Virus record (IMG/VR): IMGVR_UViG_3300028676_000016
Location: 1-34,558 of that record
DNA: 34,558 nt
Origin: a virus
Reading direction: 5' to 3' (one strand)
The notes beneath the pieces were generated by a model, which had not been told where the DNA came from, did not search any database, and worked only from the letters and a program-made list of their open reading frames with translations. The translations under genes were made by a program, and so were the position numbers. Below are positions 14,182-22,125 of this stretch, piece by piece (the stretch's first letter is position 1; the number at the start of each line of letters is the position of its first letter).

Positions 14182-14246
14182 TTTTCGTTTTTTACTTTAT
14201 TAATAGTTGTTAAATTTATCCTTTTAATGAAATGCTGAATTATTAG

Positions 14247-14528
14247 TTATTTGCTTTTAATTTCAATTTCAGTATTAGGTTTAATCCATATTAATTGTGA
14301 ACCGTCAGCATATTCATATCCAGCATATGGTCTACCATCTTTTCTTTCTTCTTGTTCTTGTTTTAACTTATAACACACTGCATACATACATTCATCTGAT
14401 ATATCTTTGCTTTTATCTGACCATATAGATAAATGGGCATTATCTTTTATAGGTTTTGATTTTCCAATAAAAATTGAATTTGATAATAATGAATTTCCAA
14501 TGTGAATATCTTCCCACTTAATTCCCAT
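14247..14528 (-). CDS. Hypothetical phage protein (DUF7446-like)
   Basis: A 93-residue protein with AAGGAGAA upstream. The N-terminal part reads I-G-N-S-L-L-S-N-S-I-F-I-G-K, followed by W-S-D-K-S-K-D-I-S-D-E and V-C-Y-K-L. This resembles the small phage proteins grouped as DUF7446 (S-P-L-T-N-x-I-Y-x-G pattern). The C-terminus has an aromatic-rich loop. The stop codon of the upstream ThyX-like gene lies at 14530, 2 bp before this start, so they form one operon. Function unknown. Confidence 0.5.
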   Translation of the reverse strand: MGIKWEDIHIGNSLLSNSIFIGKSKPIKDNAHLSIWSDKSKDISDECMYAVCYKLKQEQEERKDGRPYAGYEYADGSQLIWIKPNTEIEIKSK

Positions 14529-14529
14529 A

Positions 14530-15228
14530 TTACTTATTCTCCTTTAAGCACAATTCTTTAAATATTGGTAATTCATTACATAACCTTAAAAAGTCTTTAG
14601 ACCACGAATACATTTTATGAAATTCTCTCTGATTATATATAGTCTTAAATTGTAAATAGTTACTGTCTACCCTTCTGCATAATTCAATTCCTTCGGGGCA
14701 ATTATGAATTACTCTATGAAAATTATCTTGAGTTGGATTGGCATTGTATTCTATTATCTTCTCATTTAATATATCTATTTGTCTTTTATCTGTATATTCG
14801 CTAAATAGCCCATCATATAAATCGAATTTAGTTAAACAATGCATTGTACTCATACTAGATACAGTATCTTGATGGTGATATCTTTCCCACTGTAACCAAA
14901 AACTTTGATCTGCTTCAATATTTACTGCTATCATAATTCCTTTTGTGGCACAATCATGACCAGAACTTGGTTTAGCATTGCCAAGATTTATTATTCTCTT
15001 AAGATGTCTTGTTGCTTTAATAATTCCTTCACTGAATTTTTCTAACTGTTCTTTAGGGAGTTTAGATAATTCTAACATTTTTTCTTTCCCGTAAAGTTGT
15101 ATTACACCTCTTAAATTCAGCACCTCATTTTCAAATTCTTGTGGTGTAAATTTCTTTTTTAACATTGGTAGTGCACTTGCTATTATACTTTCTTCTAAGT
15201 CATAAACTCTTAATCCGTAATATTTCAT
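14530..15228 (-). CDS. Divergent ThyX-superfamily-like protein
   Basis: A 232-residue protein whose conserved-looking positions follow flavin-dependent thymidylate synthase: S-G-H-D (89-92), then a hydrophobic strand, then W-L-Q-W-E-R-Y-H-H (111-119) with S-S-M-S at 124-127. Near the C-terminus is E-L-C-R-R-V and I-Y-N-Q-R-E-F (197-203), matching the ThyX E-L-A-R and N-x-R-E-L elements. The canonical RHR-x-x-S signature is not kept (here R-Y-H), so methylation of dUMP is not assured. Homologues with this altered motif occur in other Firmicute phages, from memory. With dUTPase and ribonucleotide reductase on the same strand, a nucleotide-modifying or binding role is plausible. The fold assignment is by pattern. 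Confidence 0.5.
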   Translation of the reverse strand: MKYYGLRVYDLEESIIASALPMLKKKFTPQEFENEVLNLRGVIQLYGKEKMLELSKLPKEQLEKFSEGIIKATRHLKRIINLGNAKPSSGHDCATKGIMIAVNIEADQSFWLQWERYHHQDTVSSMSTMHCLTKFDLYDGLFSEYTDKRQIDILNEKIIEYNANPTQDNFHRVIHNCPEGIELCRRVDSNYLQFKTIYNQREFHKMYSWSKDFLRLCNELPIFKELCLKENK

Positions 15229-15259
15229 ATTTCAAATTCTCCTTGTTATATATATTTTA

Positions 15260-15592
15260 TTATTTACTAAATTTATAATTTTTTTCACTTTCTAAATAAG
15301 CTTCTTCCATTTCATCTGGATCATATCCGCAATCTTCAATTTTATTTAAAAACTTATCTGTTAAATCTAAGTCTTCTAAAGAAGGATTTAATACTATTAA
15401 TTTACCATTTTCAAAACTTATACCTTCTGTATTCTCAATCATATTATGTAGTAACGTGAAGCCTTCTTTCCATTCGTCTCTTTCGGATTTTAATGTCATA
15501 ACTTCTTGTCTAAGTTTGTCCATTTCAGCCATCATTTCTAATATTGTTGGATTTACTATTTCGGTTTCATTTTTTAAACATGAATTATTCAT
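15260..15592 (-). CDS. Hypothetical coiled-coil protein
   Basis: A 110-residue acidic protein with GAGGGG upstream of ATG. Residues ~16-48 form a heptad-like charged helix. The C-terminal part is acidic with two short D/E-rich blocks. It is the second gene after the promoter at 15826-15854, between a 56-residue protein and the ThyX-like gene. No known domain. Confidence 0.5.
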   Translation of the reverse strand: MNNSCLKNETEIVNPTILEMMAEMDKLRQEVMTLKSERDEWKEGFTLLHNMIENTEGISFENGKLIVLNPSLEDLDLTDKFLNKIEDCGYDPDEMEEAYLESEKNYKFSK

Positions 15593-15628
15593 TTTTAATA
15601 CAACCCCTCATACTTTATTATTTGTCAG

Positions 15629-15799
15629 TTATTTCTTTTCTAATTGAACACTATACCACCATCTATTCAATCTTTTAACATTTAAATTAAATACTTTTGT
15701 TATTTTAGTATCCTTTATATATTCTTCTAATATTGTATCTCTCATTTTAAATGTGTTTGTCGCTAGAGATATTACTTTTAAATTGTTATTTAAATTCAT
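15629..15799 (-). CDS. Small basic protein, 56 aa
   Basis: ATG at 15799 has GAGGAAT about 6 nt upstream and lies 27 bp downstream of a consensus -10 box (TATAAT, 15826-15831). It is therefore the first gene of this operon. The product is basic, ends in R-L-N-R-W-W-Y-S-V-Q-L-E-K-K, and has no membrane segment. Unrecognised. The size, ribosome binding site and promoter position support it as real. Confidence 0.6.
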   Translation of the reverse strand: MNLNNNLKVISLATNTFKMRDTILEEYIKDTKITKVFNLNVKRLNRWWYSVQLEKK

Positions 15800-15825
15800 T
15801 TGTATTCCTCATCTTCCATAATTTA

Positions 15826-15872
15826 ATTATAGTACATATGTTTGCGTGTGTCAATGTTATTTTATATATTTT
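15826..15872 (-). promoter_or_regulatory. Sigma-A promoter with upstream AAAATATATAAAAT box
   Basis: Minus strand: box at 15872-15859, 4 bp, TTGACA (15854-15849), 17-bp spacer, TATAAT (15831-15826). Both hexamers are perfect consensus. Drives the operon 15799 to 14247. Confidence 0.85.
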
Positions 15873-15899
15873 GTTTTATACTCATTGTAGAATAACATG

Positions 15900-16175
15900 T
15901 TAAATTAATTTCCAATCTCTATCCCTTATCTCACTTACATAAACTGCTTCTGAATATTTGCATACATGATACCCTAATAGTTTTATCCATGCCTTTTCCT
16001 CATTATATGCTTCAATTTCTTTTATTTCTTTATCATCTATATCTTTAAATTTAAATAACATATTTTCATTTCTAAGAAAAAGTTTGCACTCTTCTGCCTT
16101 ATTTTCTTCATAGCCATAGTTGAATACTTCTGTATCACAACCTAAACAATACTTTTTACAATCTACACATTTCAT
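15900..16175 (-). CDS. Cysteine-rich N-terminus small protein
   Basis: A 91-residue protein with GGAGG upstream. Cysteines at about positions 3, 6, 10, 13 and 30 (C-V-D-C-K-K-Y-C-L-G-C) suggest a metal-binding knuckle. The C-terminal ~50 residues form a small mixed alpha/beta unit (E-A-Y-N-E-E-K-A-W-I-K-L-L-G-Y) like short phage proteins of unknown role. It is the last gene of the operon that starts at LigA or earlier. Function unknown. Confidence 0.5.
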   Translation of the reverse strand: MKCVDCKKYCLGCDTEVFNYGYEENKAEECKLFLRNENMLFKFKDIDDKEIKEIEAYNEEKAWIKLLGYHVCKYSEAVYVSEIRDRDWKLI

Positions 16176-16286
16176 TTTTTTACCTCCATTTATTATATAA
16201 TATTTACATATTAAGTTTTAATTTCCACATAAAATTTCAGTTTTACTTGGACTTTCTATCTCGCAAACCTAGTGATAGAGCCATTA

Positions 16287-16529
16287 TTATTTTATTTCAA
16301 TTTGTCCAAATTTTAAATTTTCACAAATTGCAAGATTCAATCCACATATCATAGTTTCTTTATTTAAATATCCTTCTGGTTCTCTTGAAGTTTTGTAAGG
16401 TAAATCACTCTCTATGGCGTTATAAGTTTCTTTATTTATAATACAATATTTGGCATTTGGTGTCATTGTTTTGATTTCACTTATTTTATCTATATCAATT
16501 TTTATAATACTATCTGGATTCCCAAACAT
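16287..16529 (-). CDS. Hypothetical protein, 80 aa
   Basis: Start at 16529 is chosen because AAGGAGG lies about 8 nt upstream; a longer frame from 16586 would run through the overlapping microprotein gene and the ribosome binding site. The protein has no cysteine cluster, membrane segment or known motif. It lies directly after a 36-residue membrane microprotein, with 1 bp between the stop of that gene and this start. Confidence 0.5.
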   Translation of the reverse strand: MFGNPDSIIKIDIDKISEIKTMTPNAKYCIINKETYNAIESDLPYKTSREPEGYLNKETMICGLNLAICENLKFGQIEIK

Positions 16530-16530
16530 T

Positions 16531-16641
16531 TTATAATTCCTCCTTATCATAATATTCATTGGAACTTGCACCCTTTGTAAATGCAAGTATTCCTAATATC
16601 ATTATTATCCAAACTATAAATCCTATAACTATTTTCAGCAT
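16531..16641 (-). CDS. Single-pass membrane microprotein, 36 aa
   Basis: ATG at 16641 is preceded by AGAAGTGATTT. Residues ~3-22 are almost entirely hydrophobic (I-V-I-G-F-I-V-W-I-I-M-I-L-G-I-L-A-F), followed by a short polar tail ending in K-E-E-L. The gene ends within the ribosome binding site of the next gene, and it begins 33 bp after the ligase stop. Too short to classify; it could be a host-membrane modulator. Confidence 0.5.
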   Translation of the reverse strand: MLKIVIGFIVWIIMILGILAFTKGASSNEYYDKEEL

Positions 16642-16674
16642 ATATCAAATCACTTCTTTCTTTATGTATTTTAA

Positions 16675-18723
16675 TTAATTAGCTTTAATTATTTGTAAGA
16701 ACTCGTCTTCATTTAACATTGTGATATTTGCTTTCCCATTTGCATTATCTTCTATGGCTTTTTTATCTTTGCTACTCTTAGTCATATCATGTCCACAAAT
16801 CAAGTAATCAAGTTTTACTTTGTAGTCCGTTTCTACAATAGCACCTAAGCTTTCAAGTAATTCCTTTAATTCTTGTTTCTTCATGTTGAACCCACCTGTA
16901 GGATATACCTTTTTACCTTGGAATTGTGTTTGTTGAGTTACTATAATTTCTTTTGGTTTATCTTCAATGAATGTTAAATAGCTAATTATCTCTTTTACCT
17001 TTTCAATTGTTTGTTTGTCACTAAAATATTCTACCATTGACTCAGATATTTTCTCTCCAACATCTTCAATTTTTAATAGTTCACTTTCACTAGTTAATAT
17101 AATCCTATCTAAATTATTATTAAAATGTAAACATATATTTTTAGATGCTTTCTTTCCTACATTTTCTATTCCAAGTGAATATAAGAAGCTACTTAACTTA
17201 CACTTTTTACTTTTCTCAATAGCTTTAATTAAATTATCATACTTTTTAATTCCAAACTTAGGCAAGTTAATTAATTGTTCTTTATATTGTTCTAGATTAT
17301 AAATATCTTTAATATATTTTATAAATCCTTTATCTATGAATTGTTTTAATGTTTCCTTAGATAATCCTACAATGTTAATGGCTTCCTTTCCAACATAATG
17401 AGATAAGGCTTGTATTAATCTATCAGGGCAACTTTCATTAGTACAGAATAAGAATCTAGTTGTTTTAGGTTGTCTTATCTCTACAGGGCTATTACAACAT
17501 GGACAAACAGTAGGATATATTATATCTCTAATATCTTCATTATTTAAACTTTCATCAACTATTCCTGTCACTTCTGGAATTACATCATTGCTTCTTCTAA
17601 TAAAAGCTTCTATATTAATTTTAATTCTTTTTCTTTCAATGTCATCGATATTATTTAATGTTGCTTGTTTAACTGTAACTCCCATCAATTCAACTGGTTC
17701 TGTTTTTGCTTTTGGGTTTAATCTGCCATATCGGCTGACATTCCATTCAACATCTAAGATTTTAGTTGTTGTCTCCTCAGCTTCATATTTGTAAGCTAGA
17801 GAAAAACGTGGGAATTTTTCAGTATATCCCATAGCTTGTCTAGTGGCTAAATCATTTATTGCGATAACTGCACCATCTATATCATAAGGAAGATTTGGTC
17901 TTTGTTCCTCTATTTTATCTATGGCTTGAATAATCTCTTCATATGTATTACAAATAGAATAATCTGTTACTGGTAATCCCCTATAAGACATATAATCTAA
18001 TTGTTGTTGATAAGTTTGAAAGTCTTTTTCTATATTATTTAAATTATAAAAATATATCATTAATTTTCTTTTAGCTGTTTCCTTAGTATCTAAATTTCTA
18101 ATTGCTCCAGCTACACTATTACGACAGTTTTTTAATTGTTCGGTGTACTTTTTATTATATTCTATAAGAGCTTTATTTGGCATGATACATTCTCCATGTG
18201 GAGACATTAAATGTGTTAACTTATCATTATCTTTTAATTGTAAAGGAAGATTAATAATTGATTTTGATTGTTCTGTAACATTTTCTCCAATTATTCCATC
18301 TTTACCTCTTGTAGAGCCTTGTACAAAATTAATATTATCATAATCAGTTTCAACAGTGAGTCCATCATATTTTTTTGTTAGGACATATTTTAGTTGTGGT
18401 AATTTAGTAGTATGAGTGCTATTATATTCTTTTACAAAGTTATCATTTTTTATTAACCAATCCTTTATTTCTTCAAATGAATTTGATTTGTCTAATGACC
18501 ATAGTTTAGTTTTTCGTTCTACTTTTTCAAAGCCTTCTAATACTTCTCCACCAACTTTTTGAGTAGGGCTATTGGGTAATATTGTTTTAGTTTCTTTTTC
18601 TAATTTAACTAATTTGTCATATTCATCATTCCATTGTTTGTCTGATACTGAAGGATTATCCAAAGTATAGTATTCATAGTTCCATTTGTTTAGGTTGTCT
18701 ATCAACTTATTCATTTCTTCCAT
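16675..18723 (-). CDS. ligA: NAD+-dependent DNA ligase
   Basis: A 682-residue full-length bacterial-type ligase that seals nicks using NAD+. Domain Ia (1-70) carries Y-Y-T-L-D-N-P-S-V-S-D for NAD+ binding. The adenylation domain has K-Y-D-G with the adenylated Lys118 and R-N-S-V-A-G-A-I-R-N-L-D (201-212). An OB fold follows at ~320-400. The zinc finger is made of Cys407, Cys410, Cys427 and Cys432. Helix-hairpin-helix repeats span ~440-590, and a BRCT domain with T-G-G-F and a G-x(n)-L-I-C-G core forms ~605-682. Start has AAAGGAGAATG; an exact AAAATATATAAAAT copy lies just upstream (18741-18754). Likely joins phage Okazaki fragments. Confidence 0.96.
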   Translation of the reverse strand: MEEMNKLIDNLNKWNYEYYTLDNPSVSDKQWNDEYDKLVKLEKETKTILPNSPTQKVGGEVLEGFEKVERKTKLWSLDKSNSFEEIKDWLIKNDNFVKEYNSTHTTKLPQLKYVLTKKYDGLTVETDYDNINFVQGSTRGKDGIIGENVTEQSKSIINLPLQLKDNDKLTHLMSPHGECIMPNKALIEYNKKYTEQLKNCRNSVAGAIRNLDTKETAKRKLMIYFYNLNNIEKDFQTYQQQLDYMSYRGLPVTDYSICNTYEEIIQAIDKIEEQRPNLPYDIDGAVIAINDLATRQAMGYTEKFPRFSLAYKYEAEETTTKILDVEWNVSRYGRLNPKAKTEPVELMGVTVKQATLNNIDDIERKRIKINIEAFIRRSNDVIPEVTGIVDESLNNEDIRDIIYPTVCPCCNSPVEIRQPKTTRFLFCTNESCPDRLIQALSHYVGKEAINIVGLSKETLKQFIDKGFIKYIKDIYNLEQYKEQLINLPKFGIKKYDNLIKAIEKSKKCKLSSFLYSLGIENVGKKASKNICLHFNNNLDRIILTSESELLKIEDVGEKISESMVEYFSDKQTIEKVKEIISYLTFIEDKPKEIIVTQQTQFQGKKVYPTGGFNMKKQELKELLESLGAIVETDYKVKLDYLICGHDMTKSSKDKKAIEDNANGKANITMLNEDEFLQIIKAN

Positions 18724-18759
18724 TTTTCATTCTCCTTTATATTTTATATATTTTATTAT

Positions 18760-18885
18760 TTAAACAACATCTTTTAATTCTTCTTTCTTTAGTTCTGATA
18801 TGTAGTAAGCAAAAGCCATTTCACCATATTCATCTGTAAAAGTCCAATTTCTATATTCATTATCTTTTTCATAACTTCTATCCAT
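18760..18885 (-). CDS. Small acidic protein, 41 aa, leading the ligase operon
   Basis: ATG at 18885 has AGGGAG 9 nt upstream; the in-frame ATG at 18894 overlaps the ribosome binding site. The product is acidic, with W-T-F-T-D-E-Y-G-E-M-A-F-A-Y-Y-I and a C-terminal E/K helix. It is the first gene after the promoter at 18964-18992, leaving a 79-nt leader, and is 36 bp upstream of ligA. Function unknown. Confidence 0.55.
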   Translation of the reverse strand: MDRSYEKDNEYRNWTFTDEYGEMAFAYYISELKKEELKDVV

Positions 18886-18963
18886 TCTTAACATCTCCCT
18901 TTATTATTTATGTATATTTTATTATGATTGGAATTTTTGGAACTATTTACTGCCCTTATGTAT

Positions 18964-19011
18964 ATACTAATATATTTGGCTTTGTTTGTCAATAGTTATT
19001 TTATATATTTT
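18964..19011 (-). promoter_or_regulatory. Sigma-A promoter with upstream AAAATATATAAAAT box
   Basis: Minus strand: box at 19011-18998, 5 bp, TTGACA (18992-18987), 17-bp spacer, TAGTAT (18969-18964). Located between the methyltransferase stop and the ligase operon. Confidence 0.8.
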
Positions 19012-19020
19012 ATTGTTTAT

Positions 19021-20595
19021 TTAGTTTAATCTTAAATAATTATTAGATGATGCTTGGCTCAATGTTAGTGTATCATATTCATTAACCGTTAATCCAAATT
19101 CAGCTACAATCCTTTTTTCTTCTTCATTCATACTTGAATATGATTTTTGTCCAAAGTCTGGAGGTAAAGCATTTTTGCCCTTGCCTGCTAAAATGTTGAA
19201 TACCTGAAGATGATCTTTATTTTTATACTTGATATGTATAGTTTGTTTTTTGTAACAATCTAGAATGAAATGCTCTGTTTCTATATTCTTATCACATCTT
19301 TTAATTGCTTCTACTATTTCATTCGTATCTATATTATATTTTGTTCCTTTGATATTATTAAATATTATGTTCAAATCATTTAAGGTATCAGGAACTCTAT
19401 ACATATAACTTCCATAGTAACCTATAATTGATTTGTTATTTATCTTATAACAACTATTAGTCTTCCAGCCACTATATAAATAAATATTACTATTCCACAT
19501 AGTATCTGAATAATAAGATTTATATGTGAGGTCATCAAAAACTTTAGCAACAGTTTCCTCGTAGCTTTTAGGAATAGATTGCATTAACTCTTCATAAAAG
19601 TATCTAACATTCTCTATCGTAAAAGCTATATTTTGTTGTTTCTCCATATTGCATGAGAAATTATCTCTTAATTTACTTGGAAGTTTCTTTTTAAAATCTG
19701 TTTCTTCTATAAATTTATTCCAGTATTTTAATGTTAGGTGACATATAAAACCATTAACTGTGAGTTTATCAGCATGAACTTTGTCATCACTTATTCTTAT
19801 CATGTTATCTATTCCAAATCCATTAAGTAATTTACCAAGTCTCATTTGTTCTTTGAATAATTCTATTGAAGCATTCTTTATTATTTTGTATTCAAATACC
19901 AATTTTTCTAATTTATTCACAGAAGGCATTAGGGATTGTAAATTATCTACATGAATATCTGGATTTTCTCTTTTGAATTCTCTTTCAAACATGGTTTCCG
20001 TATCAGACATTGGAACATTTATATATACAAATGCAGTTTCAACATCTGTTTCTCTTTCTGAATTACTAAATGCATTATCTATATATTCTATATAACCATT
20101 ATATTGTTCTATAAGTTTTAATAATTGCTTTCGTTGGTTGCTATAAGGATTTTTAAGAGTTTCTGCATTTAGTAGGCATAGTATTTTGCCTCCCACCTTT
20201 TCCTGTATTTGAATTGCTCGTAAAAGATGGTCTGAACCTTTATCAAAAGGTGGATTCATTATTATTAAATCATAAAATCTAGGTGGGTCAAAAGTAAGAA
20301 AATCGTCCCATACTACATTATATTTTTGACCTCGAAGTAAATTGTTTAGATTTTCGTCAAATTCAATAACATCAAATTTCAAATAATCTTTTGCTTTTTT
20401 ACCATAAGCTATCATTCTTCTGCAATGTGTCTCATAATATTCTTCATAAGCTTGTACTATATCTGCTTTTCCACAACTAGGTTCTAATATGTACTGGATT
20501 GATGATAAATTATATTGTTCCTCATTTAATTTATCAAGCATTTTAAATACAAGTTCTTTAGGAGTCGGATAAAATTGGTCGTTATTTGTAAACAT
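19021..20595 (-). CDS. Orphan N6-adenine DNA methyltransferase (DUF4942-type)
   Basis: A 524-residue protein. Start 20595 is favoured by AAAGGAG 9 nt upstream; the alternative at 20604 abuts it. The N-terminal ~200 residues are a class I SAM-dependent methyltransferase with motif I L-E-P-S-C-G-K (37-43) and catalytic N-P-P-F (114-117), typical of amino-methylating adenine enzymes. The C-terminal ~300 residues match, as I recall, the DUF4942 region associated with such enzymes in mobile elements. No restriction endonuclease lies nearby, so it is probably an anti-restriction or regulatory methylase. The gene lies between two box promoters and forms its own unit. Target sequence cannot be told. 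Confidence 0.75.
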   Translation of the reverse strand: MFTNNDQFYPTPKELVFKMLDKLNEEQYNLSSIQYILEPSCGKADIVQAYEEYYETHCRRMIAYGKKAKDYLKFDVIEFDENLNNLLRGQKYNVVWDDFLTFDPPRFYDLIIMNPPFDKGSDHLLRAIQIQEKVGGKILCLLNAETLKNPYSNQRKQLLKLIEQYNGYIEYIDNAFSNSERETDVETAFVYINVPMSDTETMFEREFKRENPDIHVDNLQSLMPSVNKLEKLVFEYKIIKNASIELFKEQMRLGKLLNGFGIDNMIRISDDKVHADKLTVNGFICHLTLKYWNKFIEETDFKKKLPSKLRDNFSCNMEKQQNIAFTIENVRYFYEELMQSIPKSYEETVAKVFDDLTYKSYYSDTMWNSNIYLYSGWKTNSCYKINNKSIIGYYGSYMYRVPDTLNDLNIIFNNIKGTKYNIDTNEIVEAIKRCDKNIETEHFILDCYKKQTIHIKYKNKDHLQVFNILAGKGKNALPPDFGQKSYSSMNEEEKRIVAEFGLTVNEYDTLTLSQASSNNYLRLN

Positions 20596-20645
20596 TATTA
20601 ACATCTCCTTTAATTTATTTTATTGGTAATTTAAACCTCTATTAC

Positions 20646-20691
20646 ATAATAGCACAAACTAAAATATTTGTAAAGGCATTTTATATATTTT
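20646..20691 (-). promoter_or_regulatory. Promoter with upstream AAAATATATAAAAT box, for the methyltransferase
   Basis: Minus strand: box at 20691-20678, 3 bp, TTTACA (20674-20669), 17-bp spacer, TATTAT (20651-20646). About 50 bp upstream of the methyltransferase start. Confidence 0.8.
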
Positions 20692-20721
20692 GTTATTATA
20701 GTTTTAAATAATTCTTTATAT

Positions 20722-20746
20722 AAGAAAAGACGAGTTTTACCTCGCC
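20722..20746 (-). terminator. Intrinsic terminator after the HNH gene
   Basis: Minus strand GGCGAG-GTAAAA-CTCGTC followed by TTTTCTT. It ends the dUTPase/HNH transcript before the methyltransferase promoter. Confidence 0.85.
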
Positions 20747-20851
20747 TAATTTATTTATTCTATTACTAGTCACCTTCCATGAAATATCACTTCCTTTCTT
20801 GTTTTATATAATTTGTTGAACTTACGATAAAAGTATGAGTTTATTGGGTTT

Positions 20852-21430
20852 TTATGTATCGAATCTACTATTTGTTTTTCTACTTCTACCTTTATGTCTT
20901 GGTGGCAATGGAGTTAGTCCTAAATATGCCCATTGTGCACCTCTTGCAATTGTGGAAAGTGTTGACTTTGGAATACTATACATTATAGCTATGTCTTTAT
21001 ATTTTATTTTACCTTCTTTGCAAAGGTTATAAACTTCAATAACTAAATCTTCTTTAAGTTTATTCATACAATTCTTTTCACCATTTCTTTTCTGTATGTA
21101 TTTACCTTCATGCTTTTGATTCTCAGATTTAGTAACCCATTCTAAATTGGTATCATAATTGTGATATTTAATTCCGTCTTTGTGATTTACTTCTATTTTA
21201 TTAACTGGGTCTTCATTCGGTATAAATAAGTATGCTACTGCCCTATGCACACTTCTAGCAAAGAAACCATCTTCAAATTTAACGCTACATTGTAGGTAAC
21301 CGTCTTTGTTTGGATTACAATTTAATAGTTTCCCCTTTTTACCAAGAATCCTTCCTTTGTTAGAAATTTCATATCCATTGTTTATAATCCAAATTTCATC
21401 TTCTAAATCTTCTATATATTCTTTTCTCAT
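20852..21430 (-). CDS. HNH homing endonuclease with NUMOD4 domain, free-standing
   Basis: A 192-residue homing endonuclease. Residues ~12-30 are a NUMOD4 motif (W-I-I-N-N-G-Y-E-I-S-N-K-G-R-I). The HNH core runs from V-H-R-A-V-A (61-66) through E-V-N-H-K-D-G (80-86) to N-L-E-W-V-T (95-100). Residues ~130-165 contain a helix-turn-helix-like DNA-binding segment (Y-K-D-I-A-I-M-Y-S-I-P-K-S-T-L-S). Such enzymes cut a cognate allele lacking them and spread by repair. It starts 5 bp after the dUTPase stop with a GGGGTG ribosome binding site inside the dUTPase end. It does not interrupt a gene, so it is a free-standing copy next to its probable target. Confidence 0.88.
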   Translation of the reverse strand: MRKEYIEDLEDEIWIINNGYEISNKGRILGKKGKLLNCNPNKDGYLQCSVKFEDGFFARSVHRAVAYLFIPNEDPVNKIEVNHKDGIKYHNYDTNLEWVTKSENQKHEGKYIQKRNGEKNCMNKLKEDLVIEVYNLCKEGKIKYKDIAIMYSIPKSTLSTIARGAQWAYLGLTPLPPRHKGRSRKTNSRFDT

Positions 21431-21435
21431 TGTAT

Positions 21436-21927
21436 TTATTTCACCCCACTACTTCCGAATCCTTTTTCATTTCTTTCACTCTCATCTAATTCGTCTACAA
21501 TAATTACTTCATCGGTTGATATATAACCTATAACCATTTGTGCAAGTTTTGTTTTAGCAGGAATATCAACTTCATAATCTTCTTGATTATAGACTATGAT
21601 TCCTATGTCCCCTCTATAATTGGAATCTAATGTTCCTAATTGTACTCTTAAATACGGTGAGCATTCTGTGTACGTAGGAGGCATTTCGGTAGGAGGATAT
21701 ATAGTACCAAAACAACCACCACAACCTTTTAATGTAATTCCACTTCTAGGTCTTATTGTGGCTTCTTGATTAGTTTCTAATTGTACTGATATTCCTGTAG
21801 GTATAACTATTGTTTGGTATGGTTGTATTGTTGCTTCGCTGAGTGTGAATAGATCAAACCCAGCATCTCCTTCTCTACCTTTAGTTGGAACTATTGCATT
21901 TTTATTTAGTTTTTTAAATTTTATCAT
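21436..21927 (-). CDS. dut: Deoxyuridine 5'-triphosphate nucleotidohydrolase
   Basis: A 163-residue trimeric-type dUTPase that converts dUTP to dUMP and keeps uracil out of DNA. All five motifs are present: D-A-G-F-D-L-F (21-27), R-P-R-S-G-I-T-L-K-G (59-68), G-T-L-D-S-N-Y-R-G-D-I-G (98-109, catalytic Asp101), I-P-A-K-T-K-L-A-Q-M (122-131) and G-F-G-S-S-G (156-161). A longer insert with Gly-Cys and Pro-rich sequence (69-94) separates motifs II and III. Ribosome binding site AAGGAGAG. Confidence 0.95.
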   Translation of the reverse strand: MIKFKKLNKNAIVPTKGREGDAGFDLFTLSEATIQPYQTIVIPTGISVQLETNQEATIRPRSGITLKGCGGCFGTIYPPTEMPPTYTECSPYLRVQLGTLDSNYRGDIGIIVYNQEDYEVDIPAKTKLAQMVIGYISTDEVIIVDELDESERNEKGFGSSGVK

Positions 21928-21966
21928 TTTTATTTCTCTCCTTCATAATTCTTATTATTTTATTAT

Positions 21967-22125
21967 TTAGTAAATTACATATGTTTTAGTATCTGAACAT
22001 TCTGTAATTGATTCCTTTGATATGTCTGTGTTTGGATATTCAGAATCCCCAACTACAACCTTATAGTCTTGGTTTAAAGTTTTAAGATATTCTATTAAGT
22101 CGGCTACTGTCATTGCTTCTTCCAT
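21967..22125 (-). CDS. Small acidic protein, 52 aa
   Basis: ATG at 22125 with GAGGTGAG about 7 nt upstream. The product begins M-E-E-A-M-T-V-A-D-L-I-E-Y-L and has a beta-rich centre (Y-K-V-V-V-G-D), the pattern of small phage proteins whose fold resembles a partial K-homology-sized unit; no family assigned. It overlaps the 3' end of the upstream membrane microprotein by 16 bp, indicating coupled translation. Confidence 0.55.
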   Translation of the reverse strand: MEEAMTVADLIEYLKTLNQDYKVVVGDSEYPNTDISKESITECSDTKTYVIY

